From NCBI GenBank assembly GCA_019416865.1, contig DXWL01000004.1, forward strand, positions 18,966-82,965: DNA of 64,000 bases, in the 5' to 3' direction. The stretch comes from Fusobacterium sp. GTDB taxonomy: Bacteria; Fusobacteriota; Fusobacteriia; Fusobacteriales; Fusobacteriaceae. The notes below the pieces were generated by a model that was not told the DNA's origin, searched no databases, and saw only the letters and a list, made by a program, of their open reading frames with translations. Positions 42,733-51,132 of this stretch are shown one piece after another; positions within the stretch are counted from its first letter, which is position 1; every line of letters starts with the position of its first letter. A program made the translations under genes and the position numbers.

Positions 42733-43857
42733 ATGATTGTAAAAGTAAACAGAGGAGAATTCCTTAAAAAATTAAGAACTGTAGAAAAGGCAGTTACAGA
42801 AAATAAAATAAAACCAATTATTTCATGTGTCTATTTGGAAACTAGAGATAATAATTTATTTTTCTGTGGTACAAATTTAGAGCTTACTATTACATCAGCA
42901 ATGGAATGTGAGATACTTGAAAAAGGAAAAATGGTATTTCAACCTCAGCTTATAGATGAATATGTGAAAGAGCTTTCTGATGATATTATTCTGCTTAAAG
43001 AAACAGATTCAGTGCTTGTTATTGAAACTGGGGACTCATCTTCTGAATTTGCTCTTATGAATGCAGAGGAATTTCCTATTCTTGCCAATAAAGAAACAAG
43101 TGAAAGAAATGTTTGTTTTACAGTTCAAAGCAGAGAACTTCTTGAAATATTTGAAAAGGTAAAGTTTTCAGCTTCTGGAACAGCAGATAATCTTTCAATA
43201 AACTGCATAAGGCTTGAAATGCAGAATGGGGTGGCAAGATTTGTTTCAACAGATACATATCGTCTGACTTATCTTATGAAAGAAGTAGAAAGTGATTGTT
43301 CAGTTCAGGTAAGTATACCTCTTAATACAGTAGAAGCTATAACAAAACTTTTAAAAAGTGAAGATTTAAAAGATATAGAGATATCTATGAAAGACAATCA
43401 AATATATTTTATTTCAGGAAATACAGAGATAGTGAGCAGAACTATTGAACTTCCATTCCCTAATTACGGAGGAATACTTGGAACAGCTCAATATAATAAA
43501 AAGATGCTTGTAAAAAGCGATGAACTTATGAAAGTTTTAAAAAGAATACAGATATTTGTAAGATCAAATACAGATTCAAAATTTGGAGCTGTTTTTGAAT
43601 TTGATAAAAATAATATGCTTGTAAGAGGAGTGAGCAGTATTGCAAAAATAAAAGAGGATTTGGTAATAAATTACACAGGAGAACCTCTGAAAATATCTCT
43701 TAATGTGAAATTTTTGATAGAATTTTTGCAGAATTTTGAGAAAGAGAGTGATATTGTAGTGGAATTGAAAGAATCCAGCAGCTCTGTAAGAATAGCAAGT
43801 GTAGATAATGAAAATTATATATACGTGGTTATGCCTTTAGCATTAAAAGATTTCTAA
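42733..43857 (+). CDS. dnaN: DNA polymerase III beta subunit (sliding clamp)
   Basis: A 374-residue ring-forming clamp that tethers polymerase to DNA. Three repeated clamp domains are visible: the first opens MIVKVNRGEFLKKLRTVEKAV with the LETRDNNLFFCGTNLELTIT block, the second from about 125 (SRELLEIFEKVKFSAS.. and FVSTDTYRLTYL), the third from about 250 with FPNYGGIL. The C-terminal VMPL matches the client pocket region. ATG 42733 follows GGGAGGAG; an earlier in-frame ATG at 42706 lies in the sigma gene end. Here dnaN is not next to dnaA or recF but follows a sigma factor. Confidence 0.95.
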   Translation: MIVKVNRGEFLKKLRTVEKAVTENKIKPIISCVYLETRDNNLFFCGTNLELTITSAMECEILEKGKMVFQPQLIDEYVKELSDDIILLKETDSVLVIETGDSSSEFALMNAEEFPILANKETSERNVCFTVQSRELLEIFEKVKFSASGTADNLSINCIRLEMQNGVARFVSTDTYRLTYLMKEVESDCSVQVSIPLNTVEAITKLLKSEDLKDIEISMKDNQIYFISGNTEIVSRTIELPFPNYGGILGTAQYNKKMLVKSDELMKVLKRIQIFVRSNTDSKFGAVFEFDKNNMLVRGVSSIAKIKEDLVINYTGEPLKISLNVKFLIEFLQNFEKESDIVVELKESSSSVRIASVDNENYIYVVMPLALKDF

Positions 43858-43874
43858 AGAAATTTTCACATAAT

Positions 43875-43901
43875 AAGCCGGTATTAAAACCGGCTTTTTT
43901 T
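43875..43901 (+). terminator. Terminator after dnaN
   Basis: An 8-bp perfect stem AAGCCGGT with ACCGGCTT, 6-base loop, then a T tract: a textbook site. Confidence 0.93.
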
Positions 43902-43923
43902 CTTAAATTGCACTATTCACAAT

Positions 43924-43952
43924 TTGAAATCGATATATAAATATGCTATAAT
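43924..43952 (+). promoter_or_regulatory. Promoter of the DUF116-TPR-TonB operon
   Basis: TTGAAA and TATAAT separated by 17 bases, the -10 preceded by TG-C. Transcription would start near 43959, shortly before the ATG at 43986. The ATCGATATAT spacer block also occurs before the promoter at 2263. Confidence 0.85.
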
Positions 43953-43985
43953 AATTGTGAAAATATGTCTAAAGAGGGATAAATA

Positions 43986-44519
43986 ATGAGCAATTTTTTA
44001 CCAAAAAAACTTTTATACAATTTTTATTATTTAGCTTATCTCATAGAAGAAAAATTCATAAATGATCAGATGAAAAAAAATTCTGCAGCAGACAGATTTT
44101 TAAAATATAATAACGAGAGAGTATTAAAAGCTTTTGAAAAAAAAGTACCTGAAAGTATTGCCCTTCTTCTTCCTCATTGTATACAAAATTACAGTTGCCC
44201 TTTTAGAATAACTTCTGAAATAGAAAACTGCAGAAAATGTGGAAGATGCAGGATACAAAATATTCTTGAATTAAAAGAAAAATATAATTTAGAAATAAAG
44301 GTGGCAACAGGAGGAACTCTTGCCAGACTTTTTATAAAGGAAAAAAAGCCTGAAATTATTATTGCAGTAGCTTGTAAAAGAGATTTAATGTCAGGAATTT
44401 TTGATACCTTTCCTATGAATGTTTATGGAATATATAATAAAATAGTAAAATCACCATGTGTAAATACAGATATTGATGTGGAAAAAATTGAGGAAATTAT
44501 AAAAAAACTAAAAAAATAG
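43986..44519 (+). CDS. DUF116 domain protein
   Basis: A 177-residue cytoplasmic protein. It has the DUF116 marks: LLLPHCIQNYSCPF, then CRKCGRCRIQ (a Cys cluster that could bind Fe-S or zinc), then a Gly-rich KVATGGTLARLF loop and a Cys-containing IIAVACKRDLMSGI strand. The family is widespread in anaerobes and its function is unknown. It stands first in the operon that encodes the giant TPR protein and the ExbBD-TonB set, 17 bases before the TPR gene. A metal or Fe-S role is plausible, not shown. Confidence 0.85.
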   Translation: MSNFLPKKLLYNFYYLAYLIEEKFINDQMKKNSAADRFLKYNNERVLKAFEKKVPESIALLLPHCIQNYSCPFRITSEIENCRKCGRCRIQNILELKEKYNLEIKVATGGTLARLFIKEKKPEIIIAVACKRDLMSGIFDTFPMNVYGIYNKIVKSPCVNTDIDVEKIEEIIKKLKK

Positions 44520-44536
44520 ATTGAGCAGGGAGGAGA

Positions 44537-47413
44537 ATGTTGTTCAATAAAAAATTTTTATGTACGGCGTTAATTATTTTGAGTGCTAACCTTGCTTATG
44601 GGAACATGAAAGAGGATATAGCCTTTTTAAATGAACTTTATAAACAAGAAAGATATCAGATGGCCCTTACAGAATCAGAAAAATTTATTACTAACTATCC
44701 TGATTCAAAATACAACAAAAGTATTTGTGAAAAAATGGCAAAGGTATATTATATACAAAAAGATTATAATAAATCTCAAAGATATTTTGAAATATTTATG
44801 AAAGATTATAAATTGAAAAAAGATGAAAAAATAGAGGCTGAAACTTATCTTTATAGAATAAATATGTATTATGGAAATAAAGAAAAAGCAGCTTTTTATG
44901 CTGAAAACTTTAAAAATAACAGTGAGATTTATGAAAAAACTCTTTATGAAAGCGGTGTACTTCTGCTGAATAATGGAAAAAACAGTGAAGCAATAGATGA
45001 GTTTATAAATACAGCAAAACTGAAGGGAAATCATTATGAATCTGCTGTTCTTTATGCAGCAATGGGACTTTATAATAACGGACAATATGGAGATGCTCTG
45101 AAATATCTTGATTTTTATAATAATATTCCAAGCACTTTTAAAGATATTCCGTTGCTGACATATCTTTATGGTTCATCATATTATAAACTAAATGATCCTG
45201 CAAAAGCAGCAGAATATCTTGAAAAAGGATTAGCAGATTATCCGAGAAATAGTTACAGTAAAAAGGGAAAAATTACTCTTATAGAGATATATGCTAATAA
45301 AGGAGAAATAGATAAAGCTTTATCACTTTATTCTGGAATAGAAACTCCTGAAGATAAAAAAATAGGTGCAAGAGTTCTTGCAGATTATTTTCTTGCTGGT
45401 GGAGAATACAAAAGAGCTTTAAATTTTTATGATGTTTATGGAGAAAATAAGCCTGACAGTGTGAGATATACTTATGCATATGCTCTTTATAAACTAGAAG
45501 ATTATAAAGGAGCAATGAATGAATTTAATCAAATAAAATCAGAAAAATATCTTGCAGACAGCAGATATTATACTGTTATCAGTGCTTATAATATAAAAGA
45601 TTATAAAACTGTTGTAAAATATGAAAAAAATCTTTCTCAATATGAAACAGATGCTAAAAAACATACAGATTTAAGTGTGATTTTTGCAAATTCATACTAT
45701 GAGATGGGAGATTATAAAAAATCTTATGAACATTATAGGATGCTGTATAAAGATTATCCTACAGCAGATAATCTCTATAGGGTGATAGTTTTAGAAACTA
45801 AAGTTCCTGAAAGTCAAGAAACAGAAAAAAGCATAGAAACACTTTTTACAAAGTACAAAACAGATTATCCACAAGATATAGAGTATAAAAAAGAGATATA
45901 TTTAACAGTAGGAAACTATTATTATAGAAATGGAAATGTAAAAAAATCTGAAGAGATTTATAAAGAGTATATGAAAACAGGAAAAGATTTAGAGATTGGA
46001 AAAAATCTTGTAAATCTTTTGGTAAATGAAAAAAAATATACAGAGGTTATAGAATATCTGAATATGATGGAAGAAACAAAAGACAGTATCTATTTAAAAG
46101 GTATTGCCTATATGGGCATAGGAGAATATGAAAAGGCTGATGGTTTTCTTTCATCTCTTGATGGAAAAGAGGGAATAGATAAAGAATTTCAAGAAAAGAT
46201 ATCTTATAATATTATAAAGAATAATTTCCTTTGGGAAAAATATGATTTGGTAATATCAGGTGGAGAAAAATATCTTCAAAGCACATATGTTTATGGACTT
46301 GATGATATTGTGGACAGAATAGGATTAAGTTATTACAGAACAGGAAATTTTTCAAAAGCCAGAGAATATTTTGCTAAATTGGAAGCAGTTCCTGAATATA
46401 GAGGTTATGCAAGATTTCAAACAGCTGACAGCTATTTTGCTGAAAAAGATTATCAAAAGGCCAAAGAAGCATATAAATTTGTATATAGTACAAAAGATGG
46501 AGAAAGATACAAAGAAGATGCAAAATATTGGGAACTTAATTCAGATTTGAATCTTAATAACAAAGAGGAATATTTAAAAAATAGTGAATTATTTTTAAAA
46601 GAGTTTCCAAAATCTTCATATGTCAGAAATATTTTATCTATAAGAGGAGGACTTCTTACTTCTGTAGGTGAAACAGAAAAAGCTGTAAAAGAATATGAAA
46701 ATCTATTTATGCAATCAGAGGCTGAAGTTGAAAAAGATCAAACAGTAGAAAAAATAGTTGAGTTGTATGATAAAGCAGAAAATTCAGAAGCGAAAAATCT
46801 ATGGATAGAAAAATTTTCAGATAAATATAAAAAGAGTTATTATAAATCTCTTGCCTATAGAGAAAAAAATATGAAGGCAGAGGCACAAGCAGAAGAAAAA
46901 ATTCTTCTTGAAAATAATGAATATAAGGATTATGCTTTGGCAAATCTTGGAAATGACAGCTTTAATGAAGGAAAATATGATGAAGCTGAGAAGAGTTACA
47001 AAGCTATAAGAGATATGGAAAGTTCACAGTACAAAGATTTAGCAATTTTCCAAATGGGAAATATTTATGCTGTTAAAGGTGAAAATGATAAAGCTGAAGT
47101 GGAACTTTCAAAGGTATTCGTTTTATATCCTAACAGTATTTATGCTGTTCCTGCTCAAGTAAAATTAGCTGAGGTGTATGAGGCTAGGGGAGAAAATGAT
47201 AAGGCTGAAGGAGGTTATAAAGAGCTTCTTGAAAACAAAAAAGCTTTTGAATATAAGGAATATCTTACAGAGAAACTGCTTTATCTTTCGTTAAAACAGA
47301 ATAAAAAGACAGAAGCAGAAAAATATTATAAAGAGTTGCAGAAATTAAATAAAGATACAGCTGCAAAATATGATGAATTTATGCAGGAAGAAAAACCTAA
47401 GGAGGAACAGTAA
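44537..47413 (+). CDS. Large periplasmic TPR-repeat protein
   Basis: A 958-residue secreted protein: a signal peptide (about 1-22, ending LAYG) then a TPR solenoid to the C-terminus, with roughly twenty helix-pair units such as ALTESEKFITNYPDSKYNK and AEKSYKAIRDMESS. The unit spacing is mixed, like YfgC/BamD-type TPR arrays. It begins the cluster TPR - small anchored protein - ExbB - ExbD - TonB, so it may be the envelope scaffold or receptor-side partner for that energised complex. Its stop overlaps the next ATG (TAATG). Partner not determined from sequence. Confidence 0.78.
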   Translation: MLFNKKFLCTALIILSANLAYGNMKEDIAFLNELYKQERYQMALTESEKFITNYPDSKYNKSICEKMAKVYYIQKDYNKSQRYFEIFMKDYKLKKDEKIEAETYLYRINMYYGNKEKAAFYAENFKNNSEIYEKTLYESGVLLLNNGKNSEAIDEFINTAKLKGNHYESAVLYAAMGLYNNGQYGDALKYLDFYNNIPSTFKDIPLLTYLYGSSYYKLNDPAKAAEYLEKGLADYPRNSYSKKGKITLIEIYANKGEIDKALSLYSGIETPEDKKIGARVLADYFLAGGEYKRALNFYDVYGENKPDSVRYTYAYALYKLEDYKGAMNEFNQIKSEKYLADSRYYTVISAYNIKDYKTVVKYEKNLSQYETDAKKHTDLSVIFANSYYEMGDYKKSYEHYRMLYKDYPTADNLYRVIVLETKVPESQETEKSIETLFTKYKTDYPQDIEYKKEIYLTVGNYYYRNGNVKKSEEIYKEYMKTGKDLEIGKNLVNLLVNEKKYTEVIEYLNMMEETKDSIYLKGIAYMGIGEYEKADGFLSSLDGKEGIDKEFQEKISYNIIKNNFLWEKYDLVISGGEKYLQSTYVYGLDDIVDRIGLSYYRTGNFSKAREYFAKLEAVPEYRGYARFQTADSYFAEKDYQKAKEAYKFVYSTKDGERYKEDAKYWELNSDLNLNNKEEYLKNSELFLKEFPKSSYVRNILSIRGGLLTSVGETEKAVKEYENLFMQSEAEVEKDQTVEKIVELYDKAENSEAKNLWIEKFSDKYKKSYYKSLAYREKNMKAEAQAEEKILLENNEYKDYALANLGNDSFNEGKYDEAEKSYKAIRDMESSQYKDLAIFQMGNIYAVKGENDKAEVELSKVFVLYPNSIYAVPAQVKLAEVYEARGENDKAEGGYKELLENKKAFEYKEYLTEKLLYLSLKQNKKTEAEKYYKELQKLNKDTAAKYDEFMQEEKPKEEQ

Positions 47414-47751
47414 TGAAAAAATTAGTTTTATCTCTTATGATTTTAGGAAGCTTATCAATATTTGGTGCAGAAAATGTAGTGATAGACAAACAGGTGACAG
47501 GAATAAATAAAGAAACAATAGAGACTAGAGAAGTTGCAGGAAAGAAAATTGAACTTGAACAAAAAGAAGTAGATGCAAGTGATATGAGAACTTCCAGTGT
47601 AAAAATAAAAGAGGGACAGGAATCTCTTGAAGTAAAAAACAGCAATGATGAGCTTAAAAAAGAACTTGCTGGAAATGTGGAAAAAGAAGGGTCAATTTGG
47701 AAATATATTTTAGGTGTACTTGGAGTAGCTGCAATAGCTATTGCATTATAG
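47413..47751 (+). CDS. Small secreted protein with a C-terminal anchor
   Basis: A 112-residue protein of unknown family. A signal peptide (1-18, ending IFGA) leads to a charged beta/coil region (about 20-90, with repeated Glu/Lys) and a hydrophobic last 14 residues (YILGVLGVAAIAIAL) that could anchor it in a membrane. It starts on the stop of the TPR gene and is 13 bases before exbB, so belongs to the same operon. I cannot assign a function; co-operon with ExbBD suggests an accessory role. Confidence 0.6.
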   Translation: MKKLVLSLMILGSLSIFGAENVVIDKQVTGINKETIETREVAGKKIELEQKEVDASDMRTSSVKIKEGQESLEVKNSNDELKKELAGNVEKEGSIWKYILGVLGVAAIAIAL

Positions 47752-47764
47752 GAGGTTTTATATC

Positions 47765-48376
47765 ATGTACTGGTTAGAGCGTGGCGGATTTTTAATGTAC
47801 TTCATACTTCTGATGTCAATACTTGGGACAGGAGTTGTGATAGAAAGGGCTTTATATTTTTCTTCGAAAGAGAAAAATAGTTTTGTTGATATAAGACCAA
47901 AACTTAGAAAATATATAGAAGATAATGATATAAAAGGAGCTATTGGGTATCTTTCAACTTCTAAATCTTCAACAGGGTTGGTATTAAAAGAAATACTTAG
48001 CTTTTGGAACAGAACAAATACAACAAATATTGTTACTCTTGAAGAAAAAGGAAGAGAGGCAGCACTTTCTCAAATTCCTCTTCTTGAAAGAAACATGTGG
48101 CTTCTTGCAATAGTTGCACATGCTACACCTCTTATAGGACTTCTTGGAACTGTAACAGGTATGATAAAAGCCTTCCAAGCAGTAGCAGTTCATGGAACAG
48201 GAGATGCTTCAATTTTGGCAGAGGGAATTTCAGAAGCACTTTTCACAACTGCAGGAGGACTTTTTGTAGCTATTCCGGCTCTTATTATATATAACTATTA
48301 TAATAAAAAAATTGATAATATTATAACAGATATGGAAAAAGGAAGCACAGAGGTTATCAATTACTTTAGGAGGTAA
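47765..48376 (+). CDS. exbB: ExbB/TolQ family proton channel subunit
   Basis: A 203-residue inner-membrane protein that forms a proton channel with ExbD to power TonB. Three membrane segments are seen (about 10-30, 115-135, 160-180), and the family core is HATPLIGLLGTVTGMIKAFQAVA, with the ISEALFTTAGGLFVAIPALI block. ATG at 47765 is preferred over one 24 bases upstream because AGGAGG lies just ahead of it. exbD follows 5 bases later and tonB next, as in a standard exbBD-tonB unit. Confidence 0.93.
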   Translation: MYWLERGGFLMYFILLMSILGTGVVIERALYFSSKEKNSFVDIRPKLRKYIEDNDIKGAIGYLSTSKSSTGLVLKEILSFWNRTNTTNIVTLEEKGREAALSQIPLLERNMWLLAIVAHATPLIGLLGTVTGMIKAFQAVAVHGTGDASILAEGISEALFTTAGGLFVAIPALIIYNYYNKKIDNIITDMEKGSTEVINYFRR

Positions 48377-48381
48377 GAAAG

Positions 48382-48819
48382 ATGAAACTGCAGAGATTAA
48401 AAAGAAGAAATAACAGCAGTATTGTTCTTGAAATGACGCCTCTTATAGATGTGGTATTTCTGCTTTTGATTTTCTTCCTTGTGGCAACAACTTTTGAAGA
48501 TGTGGACAGTGGAATAAAGATAGATCTTCCTCAGTCAACAATCAAAGAGATAAAGACAGTGAAGGATATTCAAGTAAATATTACAAACAGTAAAAATATA
48601 TATGTAAAATATCAAGATGGTAAAGAAAGGAAAAGTATAAAAACAGCAAAAGCTGATTTGAAAAAAGTACTTTCAGATAAGTTAAGTAAATCTGAAGAGA
48701 AAAACGTAGTAATAAGCGGAGATAAAACTCTTGATTATGGATTTATAGTTGAAATTATGACTATATCAAAAGAAGCAGGAGCTTCAGAGCTTGATATTGA
48801 TACTATGCTTGAGAAATAG
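48382..48819 (+). CDS. exbD: ExbD/TolR family proton channel subunit
   Basis: A 145-residue protein with one N-terminal membrane helix carrying the conserved Asp of the proton path (PLIDVVFLLLIFFLVATTF, Asp22) and a periplasmic domain with alternating strands ending with KEAGASELDIDT. It works in a 5:2 type complex with ExbB and TonB. It is 12 bases upstream of tonB and is strongly typical of the family. Confidence 0.94.
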   Translation: MKLQRLKRRNNSSIVLEMTPLIDVVFLLLIFFLVATTFEDVDSGIKIDLPQSTIKEIKTVKDIQVNITNSKNIYVKYQDGKERKSIKTAKADLKKVLSDKLSKSEEKNVVISGDKTLDYGFIVEIMTISKEAGASELDIDTMLEK

Positions 48820-48831
48820 GAGTGATGTGTT

Positions 48832-49710
48832 ATGGTAACCAAAAGGGACAAACTCTCTTTTTCTTTGGCATTGCTGCTGAATTTAATAATTGTTCTTTTA
48901 TTGCCGGAATATAAAATTGAAGATGTTAAGGATAAGAAATTAAAAGTAGGTCTTGTGGCTCTTGAAAAAGAAAAAACTTCTTCAAAAGAGAAAAAGAAAA
49001 CTTTTCCTGCTAAAAAAAAGACAGAAAAACAAAATAAGGAGCAGACAAATAAAGAACTTCCTGTACCTAAGAAAGAGGAAATAAAAAAGGAAAAAAGTCT
49101 TAGTCTTGAATCAGTTTCCAAAACGATAAAATCTCCTGTTATGAATGTTGTAAGCACTGTGAATATAAATAATAGAAAGATAACTGACTTCAATGAAAAT
49201 GGAATCCCAGCTCTTAAAAAGGAGATAAAATTTGAGAGAGAGGATAAAATGGGAATGAAGTTGGAAAAAGTGGAAACAAATGATTCTATTATTTTTGACA
49301 GAGAGAGAAAAGAGCTGGAAAATGACAATATAACAATAGAAAAAGATGAGGAAATATCGTTTGAAAGTATAAAGGTTGACGAAGGAAAGGTAGAGGGACT
49401 TCCTAGTGGATATAGATTGGGAGTTGATGATGGAGATATTATTGCAAGATGGGACAGTACCAATCAAGAGCCTGTATATCCTGAGTCAGCACAGCTGAGA
49501 GGTCTTCAAGGAAGCGTCAGAGTAAAATTAGATGTAAATGAAAAAGGTGAGGTAACAAATCTTATTATTGATAAAGGAAGCGGAGTTCCTGAAATCAATA
49601 CTGCTATAGAAGCCATAGGGCGTACATGGAAAATTTATCTCAGCAAACATGGCTTAAGTATAAAAGGAAGAGTAATTCTTGATTATACATTTAGACTAAA
49701 GGGAAACTAA
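48832..49710 (+). CDS. tonB: Energy transducer TonB
   Basis: A 292-residue protein spanning the periplasm. A membrane helix near 8-26 (LALLLNLIIVLLLPEY) is followed by a long Lys/Glu-rich linker (35-200; few of the Pro-Glu/Pro-Lys repeats seen in E. coli) and a C-terminal TonB domain (about 200-290; ..PVYPESAQLRGLQGSVRVKLDVNEKGEV, then GRVILDYTF). The end binds TonB boxes of outer-membrane receptors. No receptor gene is in the window, so the substrate is unknown. It follows exbD directly and precedes a regulator. Confidence 0.9.
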   Translation: MVTKRDKLSFSLALLLNLIIVLLLPEYKIEDVKDKKLKVGLVALEKEKTSSKEKKKTFPAKKKTEKQNKEQTNKELPVPKKEEIKKEKSLSLESVSKTIKSPVMNVVSTVNINNRKITDFNENGIPALKKEIKFEREDKMGMKLEKVETNDSIIFDRERKELENDNITIEKDEEISFESIKVDEGKVEGLPSGYRLGVDDGDIIARWDSTNQEPVYPESAQLRGLQGSVRVKLDVNEKGEVTNLIIDKGSGVPEINTAIEAIGRTWKIYLSKHGLSIKGRVILDYTFRLKGN

Positions 49711-49731
49711 AATTAAAAAAGGGGGAATCAA

Positions 49732-51123
49732 ATGACTTTTTTAGGATTTAGAATAGAAAGGGATTTGAAAGAAGAGCTGGAGCGTAACGATGAAAATGAA
49801 GTTGTTAATGTGGAAAGTGTAACTGAATTTATTGAACATATAAAAGAGAAAAGATTTGACTGTATTTTTATAGAGGAAAAAAATCTTCCAGCAGAGACTC
49901 TAATAAATCTTATTAAAAAAATAGAAGAGTTTCAGAAAAAATCAGTTATAATTGTGCTTGGAATGAGCTCAAATCTTAAAGTGGTAGCAGGAAGTATTAA
50001 AGCCGGAGCATATGATTATCTTTTGAAGCCTATTGAAACTATGGAGATAATAAGAATTGCAGAGAAGGCTGTGAGAGATCATAAACTTTCTGCAGAGAGA
50101 ATAGAAAAAAATAAGAATATCGGAGATAAACTTATAGGACAAACAAAAGAGATTGTTGAAGTCTATAAAAAAATAGGGCAGGTTGCTTCAAGCAGAATGC
50201 CTGTTCTTGTGATGGGACAAAAAGGAACTGGAAAGAAAAGTGTTGCTTTTGCAATACATCAATTTGGGGACAGCTCTAAAAAACCTTTTATATCTATAAA
50301 CTGTATGTCTTTTCCTCAACAACTTTTAGAAAGAAGACTTTTTGGATATGAAAAAGGAGCTTTTGAAGGAGCTATATTTTCGCAGGCAGGAGAACTTGAA
50401 AAAGCAAACGGAGGAACACTTCATCTTGGAAATATAGAGGCACTTAGTCTTGATGTACAATCAAAGATACTTTATTTTTTACAAGAAGGAGAATTTTTTA
50501 GACTTGGCGGAGCAGATCCTATCAAAACAGATATGAGAATAATAGCAACTACAAGTGCAAATCTTGAGAAAAATGTTCAAGAGGGAAAATTTATAGAGGA
50601 GCTTAATGATCAGTTAAGAGTTCTTGAAATAGAAATACCATCTTTAAATGACAGAAAAGATGATATCCCATTTATAATTGACAGATATCTTAAAGAATGT
50701 AATAGAGAATTTAATAAATCTATAAAAGGATTCAGTAAACCTGCTATGAAAAAAATGCTTAGATATGATTGGCCAGGTAATATAAGTGAACTTAAAAATA
50801 CAATTAAATCAGCTGTGGCAATGTGCAGAGGAGCTTCAATACTTGTAGAAGATCTTCCTAAAGCCATAGGCGGAATAAAAACTAAAAGACCTGATCCTGC
50901 AAATACTTGGATTTTAGCAGAATGGATTCAGCAAGAACTTGTAAACTGTGAAAAATCTAATAAAAAAGGTTCATATTATAATGCAATAATGGAGCAGGTT
51001 GAAAAAGAAATTTTAAGACAGATGATAGAAAGAACTAATGGTAAGAAGATAGAAACAGCAGAGATGCTTGGAATCACTCGTAATACATTAAGAGCTAAAA
51101 TGGCTCATTACGGATTGGGGTAG
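49732..51123 (+). CDS. Sigma-54-activator-like regulator with lost catalytic residues
   Basis: A 463-residue protein built like an NtrC-family activator: receiver-like domain (1-115), AAA+ domain (about 133-365) and Fis-type HTH (about 425-463, ETAEMLGITRNTLRAKMAHYG). Key positions differ: Glu49 in place of the phosphorylated Asp, no acidic pair near residue 8; GAFEGA for the sigma-54-contact GAFTGA (209-214); G233-N234 in place of the Walker B Asp-Glu; Ile288 and Gln294 at the arginine fingers; Ser352 at the sensor-II Arg. Walker A (GQKGTGKKS) persists. So it likely binds DNA and perhaps nucleotide without ATP-driven sigma-54 activation. It follows tonB by 21 bases and precedes dnaX. Confidence 0.85.
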   Translation: MTFLGFRIERDLKEELERNDENEVVNVESVTEFIEHIKEKRFDCIFIEEKNLPAETLINLIKKIEEFQKKSVIIVLGMSSNLKVVAGSIKAGAYDYLLKPIETMEIIRIAEKAVRDHKLSAERIEKNKNIGDKLIGQTKEIVEVYKKIGQVASSRMPVLVMGQKGTGKKSVAFAIHQFGDSSKKPFISINCMSFPQQLLERRLFGYEKGAFEGAIFSQAGELEKANGGTLHLGNIEALSLDVQSKILYFLQEGEFFRLGGADPIKTDMRIIATTSANLEKNVQEGKFIEELNDQLRVLEIEIPSLNDRKDDIPFIIDRYLKECNREFNKSIKGFSKPAMKKMLRYDWPGNISELKNTIKSAVAMCRGASILVEDLPKAIGGIKTKRPDPANTWILAEWIQQELVNCEKSNKKGSYYNAIMEQVEKEILRQMIERTNGKKIETAEMLGITRNTLRAKMAHYGLG

Positions 51124-51132
51124 GAAAATCGT

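Noticed and set aside
45865..45873. TTATCCACA, a perfect DnaA box, and TTATCCACT at 2212-2220
   Set aside because: They are single sites, one inside a coding region, without a cluster, AT-rich unwinding element or dnaA nearby, so they do not mark an origin.
47984..48294. ORFs on both strands over the exbB gene
   Set aside because: They have poor codon use (Cys/Ser-rich, no SD) and overlap a clearly recognised gene, so they are frame shadows.
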